In this document: positions 1-6,686 of the stretch, in pieces | How positions within the stretch are numbered: the stretch's first letter is position 1 | Layout: the number at the start of each line of letters is the position of its first letter | NCBI GenBank assembly: GCA_023402075.1 | Contig: JAEXCS010000040.1 | Span: 62,001-126,000, forward strand | DNA from: Bacillota bacterium | GTDB lineage: Bacteria > Bacillota > Clostridia > Oscillospirales > Oscillospiraceae | DNA length: 64,000 nt | Direction: 5' to 3' | The notes under the pieces: model-generated | Databases searched by the model: none | The model's input: the letters and a program-made list of their open reading frames with translations, nothing else | What the model was told of the DNA's origin: nothing | Translations under genes and position numbers: made by a program

Positions 1-324
1 CACGATCATACCGGCTCCCACCCGTGCCCGGACGTCGGCGGCAAGCATATCCTCCTGCCCCACGTGAATCCCATCCGCGCCGGATTTAATGGCAATTTCC
101 ACGTTGTCGTTGACGATAAAGGGTACGCCATACTCTTTGCAGAGCTTTGCAAGGGCCGTGGCCTCGGCGAGAAACGCGTCCTCATCCAGCTCCTTTTCCC
201 GGAGCTGGACGCAGGTGGCCCCGTTTTTCAAAGCCAGCTCCACCTGTTGATACAGGCTCAGGGTCCCCACCCATGCCCGGTCCGTCACCGCGTAGAGCAG
301 CATCGCCTTTTTATCGCACTTCAT
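1..324 (-). CDS. thiE: Thiamine phosphate synthase ThiE, N-terminal part
   Basis: This is the first 108 residues of thiamine phosphate synthase; the gene continues past the left edge of the window. The enzyme joins HMP pyrophosphate and thiazole phosphate to make thiamine monophosphate. Visible family motifs are AVTDR near residue 12, CVQLREKELDE near residue 38 (pyrophosphate and substrate binding) and DGIHVGQEDM near residue 85. Full family length is about 210 residues, so roughly half is present. The ATG at 324-322 lies inside the end of thiM (14-base overlap), which implies translational coupling in the thiW-thiM-thiE operon under TPP riboswitch control. Confidence 0.93.
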   Translation of the reverse strand, partial: MKCDKKAMLLYAVTDRAWVGTLSLYQQVELALKNGATCVQLREKELDEDAFLAEATALAKLCKEYGVPFIVNDNVEIAIKSGADGIHVGQEDMLAADVRARVGAGMIV

Positions 325-1132
325 ACCGTGCCCCTTCCTCCAGTGCCTGCGGCGTGAGATTGTAAACCGCGTCGATGATGTAGTTGCGATAGCTGGAATT
401 GCCGTCCAGCTCCGTCATGCGCCGACGGGCGGTTTCCCCGCAAAGACCCATGGCGCAGACCGCAGCGGCCGCCGCGTCCAGCGTGCGTTCGGGATTTGCC
501 GTGACGTAGGCGGCTGTCATAGCGGAGAGCTGGCAGCCGGTGCCGGTGATTCTGCTCATGTCCGGGTGGCCGTTTCGGATGCAGTAGGCAGTGTGTTCGT
601 CCGCCACGATATCAATGGCCCCGGTAATCGCCACCACTGAGCTGCTTTCTTTGGAAAACGCCTTGGCAAATGCTACCGCCTGCTCTAGGTTTTCCTCCGT
701 CACCCGGTCCGCAACGTCCGCGTCCACGCCCTTGGTGGTTCCGCTGCCCTGTGTCAGCGCCTTGATTTCGGAGATGTTGCCCCGGATGACCGCAAACCGA
801 ACCTCCTGCAGCAGCTTCAGCGCGGTTTCGGTGCGAAGCGCGGACGCGCCCGCCCCCACGGGGTCTAAAATCACGGGGTGGCCCAGCGCGTTTGCTCGTT
901 TCCCGGCGGCCAGCATGGCGGGGATGGTGCGCTGATTCAAAGTGCCGATGTTGATGTTTAACCCACCGCAGATGGAGGTGATGTCCTCCGCTTCCTCCAA
1001 GTCATCCGCCATGATAGGAGACGCGCCACAGGCAAGAAGAATGTTGGCGCAGTCGTTTACGGTGACATAGTTGGTGATGTTGTGAATCAGGGGAGTCTGA
1101 CGGCGGACATTTTCAAGCAGCTCATGCATCAT
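311..1132 (-). CDS. thiM: Hydroxyethylthiazole kinase
   Basis: ThiM phosphorylates hydroxyethylthiazole so that salvaged thiazole can enter thiamine synthesis through ThiE. The 273-residue length is normal. Recognisable segments are the N-terminal PLIHNITNYVTVNDCANILL, the substrate-site stretch SPIMADD, the ribokinase-like VILDPVGAGAS, and the ATP-site GTGCQLSAMTAA. The start ATG overlaps the stop codon of thiW as ATGA, and a second in-frame ATG follows directly at 1129. The gene is the middle member of the minus-strand thiW-thiM-thiE operon, so it serves salvage of thiazole that the neighbouring S component may import. Confidence 0.96.
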   Translation of the reverse strand: MMHELLENVRRQTPLIHNITNYVTVNDCANILLACGASPIMADDLEEAEDITSICGGLNINIGTLNQRTIPAMLAAGKRANALGHPVILDPVGAGASALRTETALKLLQEVRFAVIRGNISEIKALTQGSGTTKGVDADVADRVTEENLEQAVAFAKAFSKESSSVVAITGAIDIVADEHTAYCIRNGHPDMSRITGTGCQLSAMTAAYVTANPERTLDAAAAAVCAMGLCGETARRRMTELDGNSSYRNYIIDAVYNLTPQALEEGARYEVR

Positions 1133-1677
1133 GCTTCACTTCCTTTATGATTGTAAACAGATTGATTCAGACGGGACTGCATTCCGGACAGCGTGCCGGT
1201 TTTCTCCAGAGAATAGATTAAAATTCCGGACAGGATGGAGCCCCCGGCGGTTGAGATGAAAAACGGGAGGATATACGCGTAAAACGCCAGCTCTCCGGCA
1301 GAGCGGCCCATCAGCAAAACAGCCACGGGATAGGCGCACAGGCCTCCGAGAACGGCAGTGCCGAACACCTCGGCAACCAGAGTGGGGAGCAGGCGGCGGC
1401 TTTTCCGGTATACAAGGCCGCACAGCAGCGCGCCGAACATACTGCCGGGGAACGCCATCAGACTGCCAAGGCCAAGGAGATTTCGAATCAGGCTTGCGCC
1501 GAAGGCCACGGCCACGCCGTAACCCGGGCCAAGCAGGACTGCGCAGAGAATGTTGACCATGTGCTGCACCGGGGCGCACTTGCTGGCGAACACGGGGAAG
1601 GAGAACAGACTGCCCACCACGGCAGCTGCGCAGAAAAGTCCGGCCACAGCCAGCTTTTGGACGTTCAATTTTTTCAT
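1129..1677 (-). CDS. thiW: ThiW-family ECF transporter S component
   Basis: The protein is a 182-residue, very hydrophobic substrate-binding (S) component of an energy-coupling-factor importer. The family is known as ThiW and is predicted to import the thiazole moiety of thiamine or a related precursor. About five to six membrane segments are visible (for example residues 9-30, 42-65, 72-90, 98-122 and 130-155), with the ThiW-typical stretch PVQHMVNILCAVLLGPGYG after the first helix. It works with a shared EcfA/EcfT module that is not next to it. It is the first gene after the tandem TPP riboswitches. The start ATG is supported by AGGAG 7-8 bases upstream. Confidence 0.92.
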   Translation of the reverse strand: MKKLNVQKLAVAGLFCAAAVVGSLFSFPVFASKCAPVQHMVNILCAVLLGPGYGVAVAFGASLIRNLLGLGSLMAFPGSMFGALLCGLVYRKSRRLLPTLVAEVFGTAVLGGLCAYPVAVLLMGRSAGELAFYAYILPFFISTAGGSILSGILIYSLEKTGTLSGMQSRLNQSVYNHKGSEA

Positions 1678-1746
1678 AGTGATGCTCCTTTTGAATTTAG
1701 CGGAGAAAACGGCAAATACAGCGTCGCTTCCCCTTTTGACAGGAAA

Positions 1747-1873
1747 GGGCAGACTTCTGCCCTGGAAGATCGGTCGAGGCTTATTGGCCTCCTCTCACGC
1801 CGGAACACGGCTTCCCATCGCTGTAATACAGAGCACAGGGCGCTCCCCCTCTGCCCGCCACGGACTGACCGTG
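1747..1873 (-). other. Structured leader segment of unknown identity before thiW
   Basis: Between the second riboswitch terminator and thiW lies a leader of more than 200 bases with no credible open frame. Three hairpins are visible: CACGG/CCGTG at 1859-1873, GAGGC/GCCTC at 1776-1791 and the palindrome GGGCAGACTTCTGCCC at 1747-1762. A run resembling the TPP core (GTGAGAGG, then a hairpin, then CGACC on the minus strand) is present, but the second TPP half (CCTGAT, GGGTAATGCC) is missing. It might be a decayed riboswitch or an unrelated RNA fold. Confidence 0.35.
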
Positions 1874-1905
1874 ATGCCGCCTGCCACCATCCTTTCAAAA
1901 GGAAC

Positions 1906-1938
1906 AAAAAAACGGAGACATCTGATACGATGCCTCCG
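1906..1938 (-). terminator. Intrinsic terminator of TPP riboswitch 2
   Basis: On the minus strand the hairpin CGGAGGCATC/GATGTCTCCG is followed by seven T residues. It sits 15 bases after the second TPP aptamer, so it is the expression platform that stops transcription before thiW when TPP is bound. Confidence 0.85.
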
Positions 1939-1952
1939 AAAGCGTATGATAC

Positions 1953-2037
1953 GGCTTCCTACGGCGGCATTACCCGCATCAGGTTCATGGGTCGAAGGCA
2001 GTACCTTCCTCTCAGCCTGCTTGTGCAAGCTCCCCCG
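1953..2037 (-). ncRNA. TPP riboswitch, proximal copy
   Basis: Minus-strand sequence carries the THI-box elements in order: GGGGGAGC, GCTGAGAGG, a short P3 hairpin, GACCC, AACCTGAT and GGGTAATGCCGCCGTAGGAA. This is the aptamer that binds thiamine pyrophosphate. It is the second of two copies and is followed by its own terminator at 1906-1938. It should lower thiW-thiM-thiE expression when TPP is plentiful. Confidence 0.93.
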
Positions 2038-2054
2038 GTATTTTCTGTTCGTAA

Positions 2055-2090
2055 TTATAAAAATTCGGAGACGCCGACACGGCGCCTCCG
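2055..2090 (-). terminator. Intrinsic terminator of TPP riboswitch 1
   Basis: A ten-pair hairpin (CGGAGGCGCC with GGCGTCTCCG on the minus strand) is followed by AATTTTTATAA. It lies between the two aptamers, so the distal riboswitch has its own off-switch. The stem sequence resembles that of the second terminator, which suggests duplication of the whole module. Confidence 0.8.
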
Positions 2091-2106
2091 ACAAGAATCA
2101 AAAATT

Positions 2107-2193
2107 GACTCCCTACGGCGGCATGATCCGCATCAGGTTTCCAGGGTCGAAGTTGAACGACTTCCTCTCAGCCCGCTGTACGGACTCCCCGCC
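2107..2193 (-). ncRNA. TPP riboswitch, distal copy
   Basis: Minus-strand sequence shows GGGGAGTCC, GGGCTGAGAGGA, a P3 hairpin, CGACCC, AACCTGAT and GGATCATGCCGCCGTAGGGA. The last block differs from the usual GGGTAATGCC, but the remaining core is intact. The aptamer begins about ten bases after the promoter -10 element, so it is the first thing transcribed. Confidence 0.9.
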
Positions 2194-2200
2194 TACTGGA

Positions 2201-2229
2201 ACTATACTCCCACCGCCCCAAAAAAGCAA
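2201..2229 (-). promoter_or_regulatory. Sigma-A promoter of the thiamine operon
   Basis: On the minus strand TTGCTT at 2229-2224 and TATAGT at 2206-2201 are separated by exactly 17 bases. Transcription would begin near 2194, right at the start of the distal TPP aptamer. Confidence 0.65.
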
Positions 2230-2362
2230 GCCCTAAAACGGAGCAGGCAAAAATTTTGCCAAGAATGTGCGTCTTTTCCGGCGGTTTTGAAACAAGCAAC
2301 ACCATGTCAAAAGGGGACAGAGCCGTCTTCCCCGCAAAGTGAGAAAGACGGCTTTGCCGGGC

Positions 2363-3196
2363 TTAAAACCAGCCCTTTTTCTTAAACCACAGAATCAGGC
2401 ATCCGCAGATGACCACGCTGAGGGCGATGACGGCTGGATAGCCATATTTCCACGTCAGCTCCGGCATTCCCTGAAAATTCATTCCATACCAGCCCGCAAG
2501 CAGACTCAGCGGCAGAAAAAGGGCCGTGATGACCGTGAACAGCCGCATCAATTCATTTTGCTGCAAGTCAAGCTGGGCCTGATACGCTTCCCGCATTTGC
2601 GTGACGTAATCCCGCAGGCTGAGCACCGAGCCAAGAAACCGCCTTGTCCTGTTGAGAAGGTTAGAAAAATGCCGCCGTGCGCCCCGGCTGAGCAGCGTTT
2701 CGTCGTCTGCCGCCAGATTTTCGAAAATGGCGGACAGTTGCTCGTAATAGCGCTTGCGGCGCAGAAGCTCCTTGCGATATTCCGTAATACGGGCCATATA
2801 ATCCCGCCGCTTTGTGTGAAGCACTGCGCCGTCCTCATCCTCTGTGACGGCGGACTCAAAGGCGTCCAGCTCCTCGGTATCGGACTTCAGCAGGCCCGAA
2901 AAAAACTGATACAGCACGGATTCATTGTCAGGGCCATCCATCGTCTCTTTTTGCAGTCGGCCGAGAGACCGGCTGTCCTCGCAGAAGAAAAAAAGGTCTT
3001 CCTTGTCCAGATAAATCAGAATTTTTTCGGTGCCCGTCTCCGGGGAGGACACGTCGTACCAGTCAAAGGCCAGCAGATAAAAATCCGCAAAGCCTTCAAA
3101 CGCCTCTGTTTTTCCCTGCCGGAGGTAAGCGAGCACCTTTTCGTCCATCTGGTCCCGCACCTCGTCCATCCGGTCCAGCGGCAAAAGCTTTCGCAT
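2363..3196 (-). CDS. CorA-family divalent cation transporter
   Basis: CorA proteins are pentameric magnesium (or cobalt/zinc) channels of the cytoplasmic membrane. This one has 277 residues, a little shorter than the usual 310-320. It has a soluble alpha/beta N-terminal part (about 1-120), a long helical stalk (about 120-215), and two membrane helices near residues 218-238 and 250-270. The signature YGMNF lies between them, followed by a basic tail ending FKKKGWF. The start is supported by AGGAG seven to eight bases upstream. It follows the XRE regulator gene by 14 bases, so the two are probably co-transcribed. Family assignment is firm; the transported ion cannot be read from sequence. Confidence 0.88.
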   Translation of the reverse strand: MRKLLPLDRMDEVRDQMDEKVLAYLRQGKTEAFEGFADFYLLAFDWYDVSSPETGTEKILIYLDKEDLFFFCEDSRSLGRLQKETMDGPDNESVLYQFFSGLLKSDTEELDAFESAVTEDEDGAVLHTKRRDYMARITEYRKELLRRKRYYEQLSAIFENLAADDETLLSRGARRHFSNLLNRTRRFLGSVLSLRDYVTQMREAYQAQLDLQQNELMRLFTVITALFLPLSLLAGWYGMNFQGMPELTWKYGYPAVIALSVVICGCLILWFKKKGWF

Positions 3197-3210
3197 CGTT
3201 CCCGCTCCTT

Positions 3211-3657
3211 TTATCGGCCGCCCGCCTTGCGGACGGCTTTTTCAATCAGCGCCTGCCCTTCGTTTGAGCGGAGAACATCCAGCACGGCGGCACGAAGCAC
3301 CTCCTGAAATTTCTTGCTGTTTAAAAACGCGTCAAACACCGAGCCATCCTCAGGGGGTGCTGCTTTTTTCGCCGGACGGACAGGCGTGGCCTGGGGAGCG
3401 GGGGTCGGCTCGTCCATAAACGCGCCGTCCATCCAGTCGGACATCTGGGTGCGGTCGTCGCTCTCGCCCCGCAGATAGAAGGCGGAGACGCCAAAATAGG
3501 AAGACAGCTTCTGCTGCTGGTCCTGCGTGGGCGTCTGGCGGCCGGTTTCAAATTTTTCCACGGCGGTCCGGGGAAGACCCAGAGCGGCGGAGAGCGCCGG
3601 GGCGCTGACGCCGCGCTCGGCCCGAAGCTGCTGAATGCGCTGTGCCATTGTAATCAT
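3211..3657 (-). CDS. XRE-family DNA-binding regulator
   Basis: The first 65 residues are a Cro/CI-type helix-turn-helix (RIQQLRAERGVSAPALSAAL, then GLPRTAVEKFETGRQTP), so the protein is a probable transcription regulator. A proline/alanine-rich linker (about 85-108) leads to a C-terminal helical region of about 40 residues (FDAFLNSKKFQEVLRAAVLD) with no recognised domain. GGAGG lies seven bases before the ATG at 3657. The gene precedes the CorA-like gene in the same orientation with a 14-base gap, so it may control that transporter. This is inference from position only. Confidence 0.82.
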   Translation of the reverse strand: MITMAQRIQQLRAERGVSAPALSAALGLPRTAVEKFETGRQTPTQDQQQKLSSYFGVSAFYLRGESDDRTQMSDWMDGAFMDEPTPAPQATPVRPAKKAAPPEDGSVFDAFLNSKKFQEVLRAAVLDVLRSNEGQALIEKAVRKAGGR

Positions 3658-3767
3658 GAGCTTGCCTCCTGCGTATTTACTGATTTTACCGTAATTTTAT
3701 CACGCTTAAAACGCCGTGACAATCATTTTCCCCAAATTACCTTGCCAAAATCCGCGGCGGGAGGCCA

Positions 3768-3808
3768 ATAAAAAAACCCGTGGACTCTTTAAAAAGGGTC
3801 CACGGGTT
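3768..3808 (-). terminator. Terminator of the ECF sigma operon
   Basis: An inverted repeat with arms AACCCGTGGAC (3775-3785) and GTCCACGGGTT (3798-3808) is followed on the minus strand by a T run (3776-3768). It lies 34 bases after the last gene of the sigma/anti-sigma operon. Confidence 0.85.
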
Positions 3809-3841
3809 CAGGGAGTTTTTCAAGCGATTCGGGAAAAGGGC

Positions 3842-4222
3842 TTACCAATAGAGAAATTCATCCTGAAAGTGAAGCATGGCCCATGAGACGAAGAATACGC
3901 CCAGCGCCAGAAGTACCAGAAAAAAGCACAGAAACATCCCCAGCCAGTCGTATTTAATGCGGCCCTCTTTGCGGGAGGAGAGCAGAACCTCTGTCCCCAG
4001 CAGAATCAATACCAGCGGGGAGAAACGAAGGAATACCCGAAGATCCAGCGCGGGAAAAAACAGGGCTGCCGTCATGGTAAGGCCCGCTACCACCAGCGTC
4101 ACACCAAAGGTAAATGTTCCCACCCGGCGCTCCCGGATGACAACAGGCTTTGAAGCTGCGGCCGCTGAGGAGAAACGGCTTGACTCTGCCGCAGTGGCGG
4201 ATGAAAGGTTAGTTTCCGTCAT
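3842..4222 (-). CDS. Small membrane protein, last gene of ECF sigma operon
   Basis: I do not recognise this 126-residue protein. It has a low-complexity Ser/Ala-rich cytoplasmic-looking N-terminus (about 1-30), then three hydrophobic stretches (about 36-55, 62-80 and 92-115) and ends in HFQDEFLYW. The ATG at 4222 is preferred over one seven codons upstream because AGGAGG sits nine bases before it. It overlaps the end of the preceding gene by 14 bases. Position at the end of a sigma/anti-sigma operon suggests an envelope role, but no function can be assigned. Confidence 0.72.
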   Translation of the reverse strand: MTETNLSSATAAESSRFSSAAAASKPVVIRERRVGTFTFGVTLVVAGLTMTAALFFPALDLRVFLRFSPLVLILLGTEVLLSSRKEGRIKYDWLGMFLCFFLVLLALGVFFVSWAMLHFQDEFLYW

Positions 4223-4979
4223 TGTGCGTATCCTCCTTTTCATCCGGCTTGTGGTTTTCGTTCTCTTCGGTGTCGCTTTCCCATGGGGCTGCTTTTGCCG
4301 CGTCCTGCTGAGAAAATCTTTTTTCGTGGAGAATGCGGGATACCTCGTCGGAAACGGCGCGGTATTCCGGGGCGCGGGCTTCCGCTTCCTCGGATTGAAC
4401 CTTAAAATTCTGCGGAGCCGGTTCCTCCGCTGTGCCGGAGGGCGGGGTGAAGCCGGTGAAGCCGTCGTCTTCGGGACGGGACTTCGGCCCCCGGATAAAC
4501 CATGCTCCCAGCGCGATGATTAGCAGGAACAGGACCAGCTGGGGCATTTGATAGGTCAGCCAGTTAAGATTTATACCGAACTGCTCTGAGAAAAAGTTGG
4601 AGAAGGGCCGGGCCACCATCCCCCACATGCCGTACAGCCCAACAAGCACCAGTCCCCAGCCCACCAGACTGTGCCGCTTTGCCAGAAGAAGGGAAAACTG
4701 CTCCCGATCCATAAGAGAGATGCCAAGTGGGTAGGCGTCCGGCTCTGCATCGCCGTTTTGCAGTGCATGGGAGAGGTTATAGGTGTCAAAAAAGGAATAC
4801 AGCCACAAAACCGGCAGTGCCAGTGCCAGCTGCCCGAAATAGAGCCAGGTGGCAAGACCGATAATCACAGCAAACAGGGACATGAGAGACAGTCCTCGCT
4901 TCATATAGCCCTGATACATCTGTCCGCAGCCGGGAATGCAGGCGGATAAAAACAGCAGAAATGGATTTTTACGGGTCAT
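4209..4979 (-). CDS. TM2-like membrane protein in ECF sigma operon
   Basis: The 256-residue protein starts with a hydrophobic region whose motif PGCGQMYQGYMKRGLSLM (about residues 15-32) is typical of TM2/DUF5683-type membrane proteins, where a Gly-rich turn and basic residues separate two helices. Further hydrophobic segments occur near 33-65, 105-125 and 140-162. The last 90 residues are acidic and polar (rich in E, D and P) and are probably cytoplasmic. A strong GGAGG precedes the ATG. It is translated just after the anti-sigma factor gene. A membrane-stress or envelope role is inferred from context only. Confidence 0.75.
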   Translation of the reverse strand: MTRKNPFLLFLSACIPGCGQMYQGYMKRGLSLMSLFAVIIGLATWLYFGQLALALPVLWLYSFFDTYNLSHALQNGDAEPDAYPLGISLMDREQFSLLLAKRHSLVGWGLVLVGLYGMWGMVARPFSNFFSEQFGINLNWLTYQMPQLVLFLLIIALGAWFIRGPKSRPEDDGFTGFTPPSGTAEEPAPQNFKVQSEEAEARAPEYRAVSDEVSRILHEKRFSQQDAAKAAPWESDTEENENHKPDEKEDTHNDGN

Positions 4980-5013
4980 GAAAAAACCCTCCTTAAAGTT
5001 TGAATTGGTTTAT

Positions 5014-5478
5014 TTAATCTGTGGCTCTTTCTCCAAAGGAGAACAGCTCGTTAAGCCACGCAAGGCTGTCACCAAAGGCTCTGTCAAGCTGTTGCGCTTG
5101 CTGGGGAAAATCCGCCTGTCGAAGGGCGGAGAGAGCGGTGTCCGATAATACCGCAGAGCCTGTCACCAGTCCGCCGAAGATATTGAAGCTCCAAAGTCCG
5201 GCGGCGATGGCGATGGCAGCGGCGGCAGTGGCAAAGCGGCCGGCAAGCGCCCGGCCATTCCGTCGGCGGATGCGCGGCCACAGCGTATTGCGGCAGGAAT
5301 GCGCGGGGGTCAGCAGGGAATCGTGGGGCAAGTGCTCCACGGTGCGGAGCAGGCACGCATCACAAAACTCCAGATGCTCTGCGATTTCCAGTCGGTCAAG
5401 CTCGGTAAGCGGCCCGTCGGACAAAAGAGCTTGCAGGGCATTGTCTGTCAAATGCCCGCCGGAATCAAATGTATTCAT
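5014..5478 (-). CDS. Zinc-finger anti-sigma factor
   Basis: The protein has 154 residues. The N-terminal part contains a ZAS/zf-HC2 motif with H35, C39 and C42 (AEHLEFCDAC), which in this family holds a zinc ion and clamps the partner sigma factor. A single membrane helix is visible at about residues 82-105, followed by an outside-facing domain of about 50 residues. It starts 14 bases inside the sigma gene, so the two are translationally coupled, the classic arrangement for a membrane anti-sigma factor that releases its sigma factor on envelope stress. The signal sensed is unknown. Confidence 0.87.
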   Translation of the reverse strand: MNTFDSGGHLTDNALQALLSDGPLTELDRLEIAEHLEFCDACLLRTVEHLPHDSLLTPAHSCRNTLWPRIRRRNGRALAGRFATAAAAIAIAAGLWSFNIFGGLVTGSAVLSDTALSALRQADFPQQAQQLDRAFGDSLAWLNELFSFGERATD

Positions 5479-5977
5479 GAGACGACCTCCTGTTCCACTG
5501 TTCCTGAATCAGCAGCTTTCCCCGGGAAATCTGTGTGCGGACGGTTTTCACCGGTCTGCCAAGATATCGGGCTGTTTCCTCTGGGGTGCGCTCCTGTAAA
5601 AGGTGGAGGACACACACCTGACGGTAAGGCTCCCGAAGATTTTCAATAATCTGTGTGATGGCGGCTCGCTCGCTGTTGGCAACGGCCAGCTCCTCCGCCG
5701 GGGGCGACAGGCCGGGTGGGATAAACTCGTCACCGGGGAGAAGCGTATGGCGGGCGTATGCTGTTTGAAGATGGTCCTTGGCCTTGTTTGCGGCGATTCT
5801 GGCTAGCCACTGCCGCTCAAATCCTACAGGGCAGCTGTCCCGGTGAGCGTAGGCAGAGAGGAACGTCTCCTGCGTCAAGTCCTCTGCCATTGCGTTGTCC
5901 CGCACCAGACGATGGCAGACGGTGTAAACCAACTGCTCATAATCCGCCACCAGCGCGGTAAATTCCTGATTTGTCAT
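5465..5977 (-). CDS. ECF-subfamily RNA polymerase sigma factor
   Basis: The protein has the two conserved regions of extracytoplasmic-function sigma factors: region 2 (about 5-75, with AEDLTQETFLSAY) and region 4 (about 115-165, with the helix-turn-helix TPEETARYLGRPVKTVRTQI). They are joined by a linker holding GLSPPAEEL. I start at the ATG at 5977; GTG codons at 5986 and 5998 are also in frame, and the GTG at 5986 has better spacing from the AGGGAGG at about 5997-6003, so the start is uncertain by three codons. The stop overlaps the anti-sigma gene. An ECF-like promoter lies just upstream, which implies autoregulation. Confidence 0.9.
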   Translation of the reverse strand: MTNQEFTALVADYEQLVYTVCHRLVRDNAMAEDLTQETFLSAYAHRDSCPVGFERQWLARIAANKAKDHLQTAYARHTLLPGDEFIPPGLSPPAEELAVANSERAAITQIIENLREPYRQVCVLHLLQERTPEETARYLGRPVKTVRTQISRGKLLIQEQWNRRSSHEYI

Positions 5978-6017
5978 GATACGCACACCGGCGGCCACCT
6001 CCCTTGTGTCTGTAAAT

Positions 6018-6046
6018 CATACGATACAGCGGCGTAAAATGCTTCA
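6018..6046 (-). promoter_or_regulatory. Likely autoregulated ECF sigma promoter
   Basis: On the minus strand TGAAGCATTTT (from 6046) and TCGTATG (ending 6018) are separated by 17 bases between the TGAAGC and CGTATG blocks. This resembles SigW-type promoters (TGAAAC, about 16 bases, CGTATA). It lies about 40 bases before the sigma factor start. Confidence 0.6.
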
Positions 6047-6200
6047 ACTTTTCAAAATTTTACAAATAATTTTAAATATTTAGATAAAATGCCGCGCCGG
6101 CAGCCGCCTGTTCCGCTGCTTGACGGCGGTTTAGAAAGCTGATAGACTGAACTGCGAAAATTTACCGCGTAAAAACGTGGGATGGGAAAGAGGGATTGTG

Positions 6201-6686
6201 ATGCATGAGATGCGCAGAAAGGACCGGCAGGTGACGGACCGGGCAGAAATCCATCGGGTTCTGGACGAGTGCGAGGTGTGCCGGGTTGGGTTTTTCGACG
6301 GGAAAGAGGTCTACATCGTTCCTTTGAACTTTGGCTATGAGGAGAAGGACGGAAAGCTGACCTTTTATTTCCACTCTGCCAGTCAAGGGCGTAAGGTGGA
6401 ACTCCTTGCCAGTGGTGAAAAGGCAGGATTTGAGCTGGATTGCGGCCATCAGGTGATGCCTGGGGAGAAGGCCTGCGACTATACAGCGAGGTACAAGAGC
6501 ATCATCGGTACGGGCCGGACCTGTGAGATTATGAATGATGCGGACAAGCTGCACGCCATGCAGTGCCTGATGTCCCATTATACCGACAAAACCGGTGAAA
6601 AACCGGAGCTTCCTCCCGAGGCCCTGAAACGGGTGCGCATGTTCGCTCTGGAGGCGGAGGAACTGAGCTGCAAGGAACACCTGTGA
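6201..6686 (+). CDS. Pyridoxamine 5'-phosphate oxidase family (NimA-like) protein
   Basis: The 161-residue protein belongs to the split-barrel flavin-binding family that includes nitroimidazole-resistance protein NimA. Typical features are an N-terminal REI-like helix (DRAEIHRVLDECEVCRVGFF), the barrel strands VYIVPLNFGYE and KLTFYFHSA, the QGRKVELL helix, and the C-terminal F-ALEAEELSCKEH. Members bind FMN, FAD or F420 and reduce small molecules; the substrate here is unknown. The ATG at 6201 is chosen because AGAGGG precedes it by six bases. The stop codon shares one base with the next start, so it is in an operon with the dihydrouridine synthase. Confidence 0.85.
   Translation: MHEMRRKDRQVTDRAEIHRVLDECEVCRVGFFDGKEVYIVPLNFGYEEKDGKLTFYFHSASQGRKVELLASGEKAGFELDCGHQVMPGEKACDYTARYKSIIGTGRTCEIMNDADKLHAMQCLMSHYTDKTGEKPELPPEALKRVRMFALEAEELSCKEHL

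Noticed and set aside
1690..1880. Cobalamin riboswitch in the thiW leader
   Set aside because: A GGGAAGCCG stretch and a terminal hairpin recall the family, but the conserved core blocks are not in the expected order.
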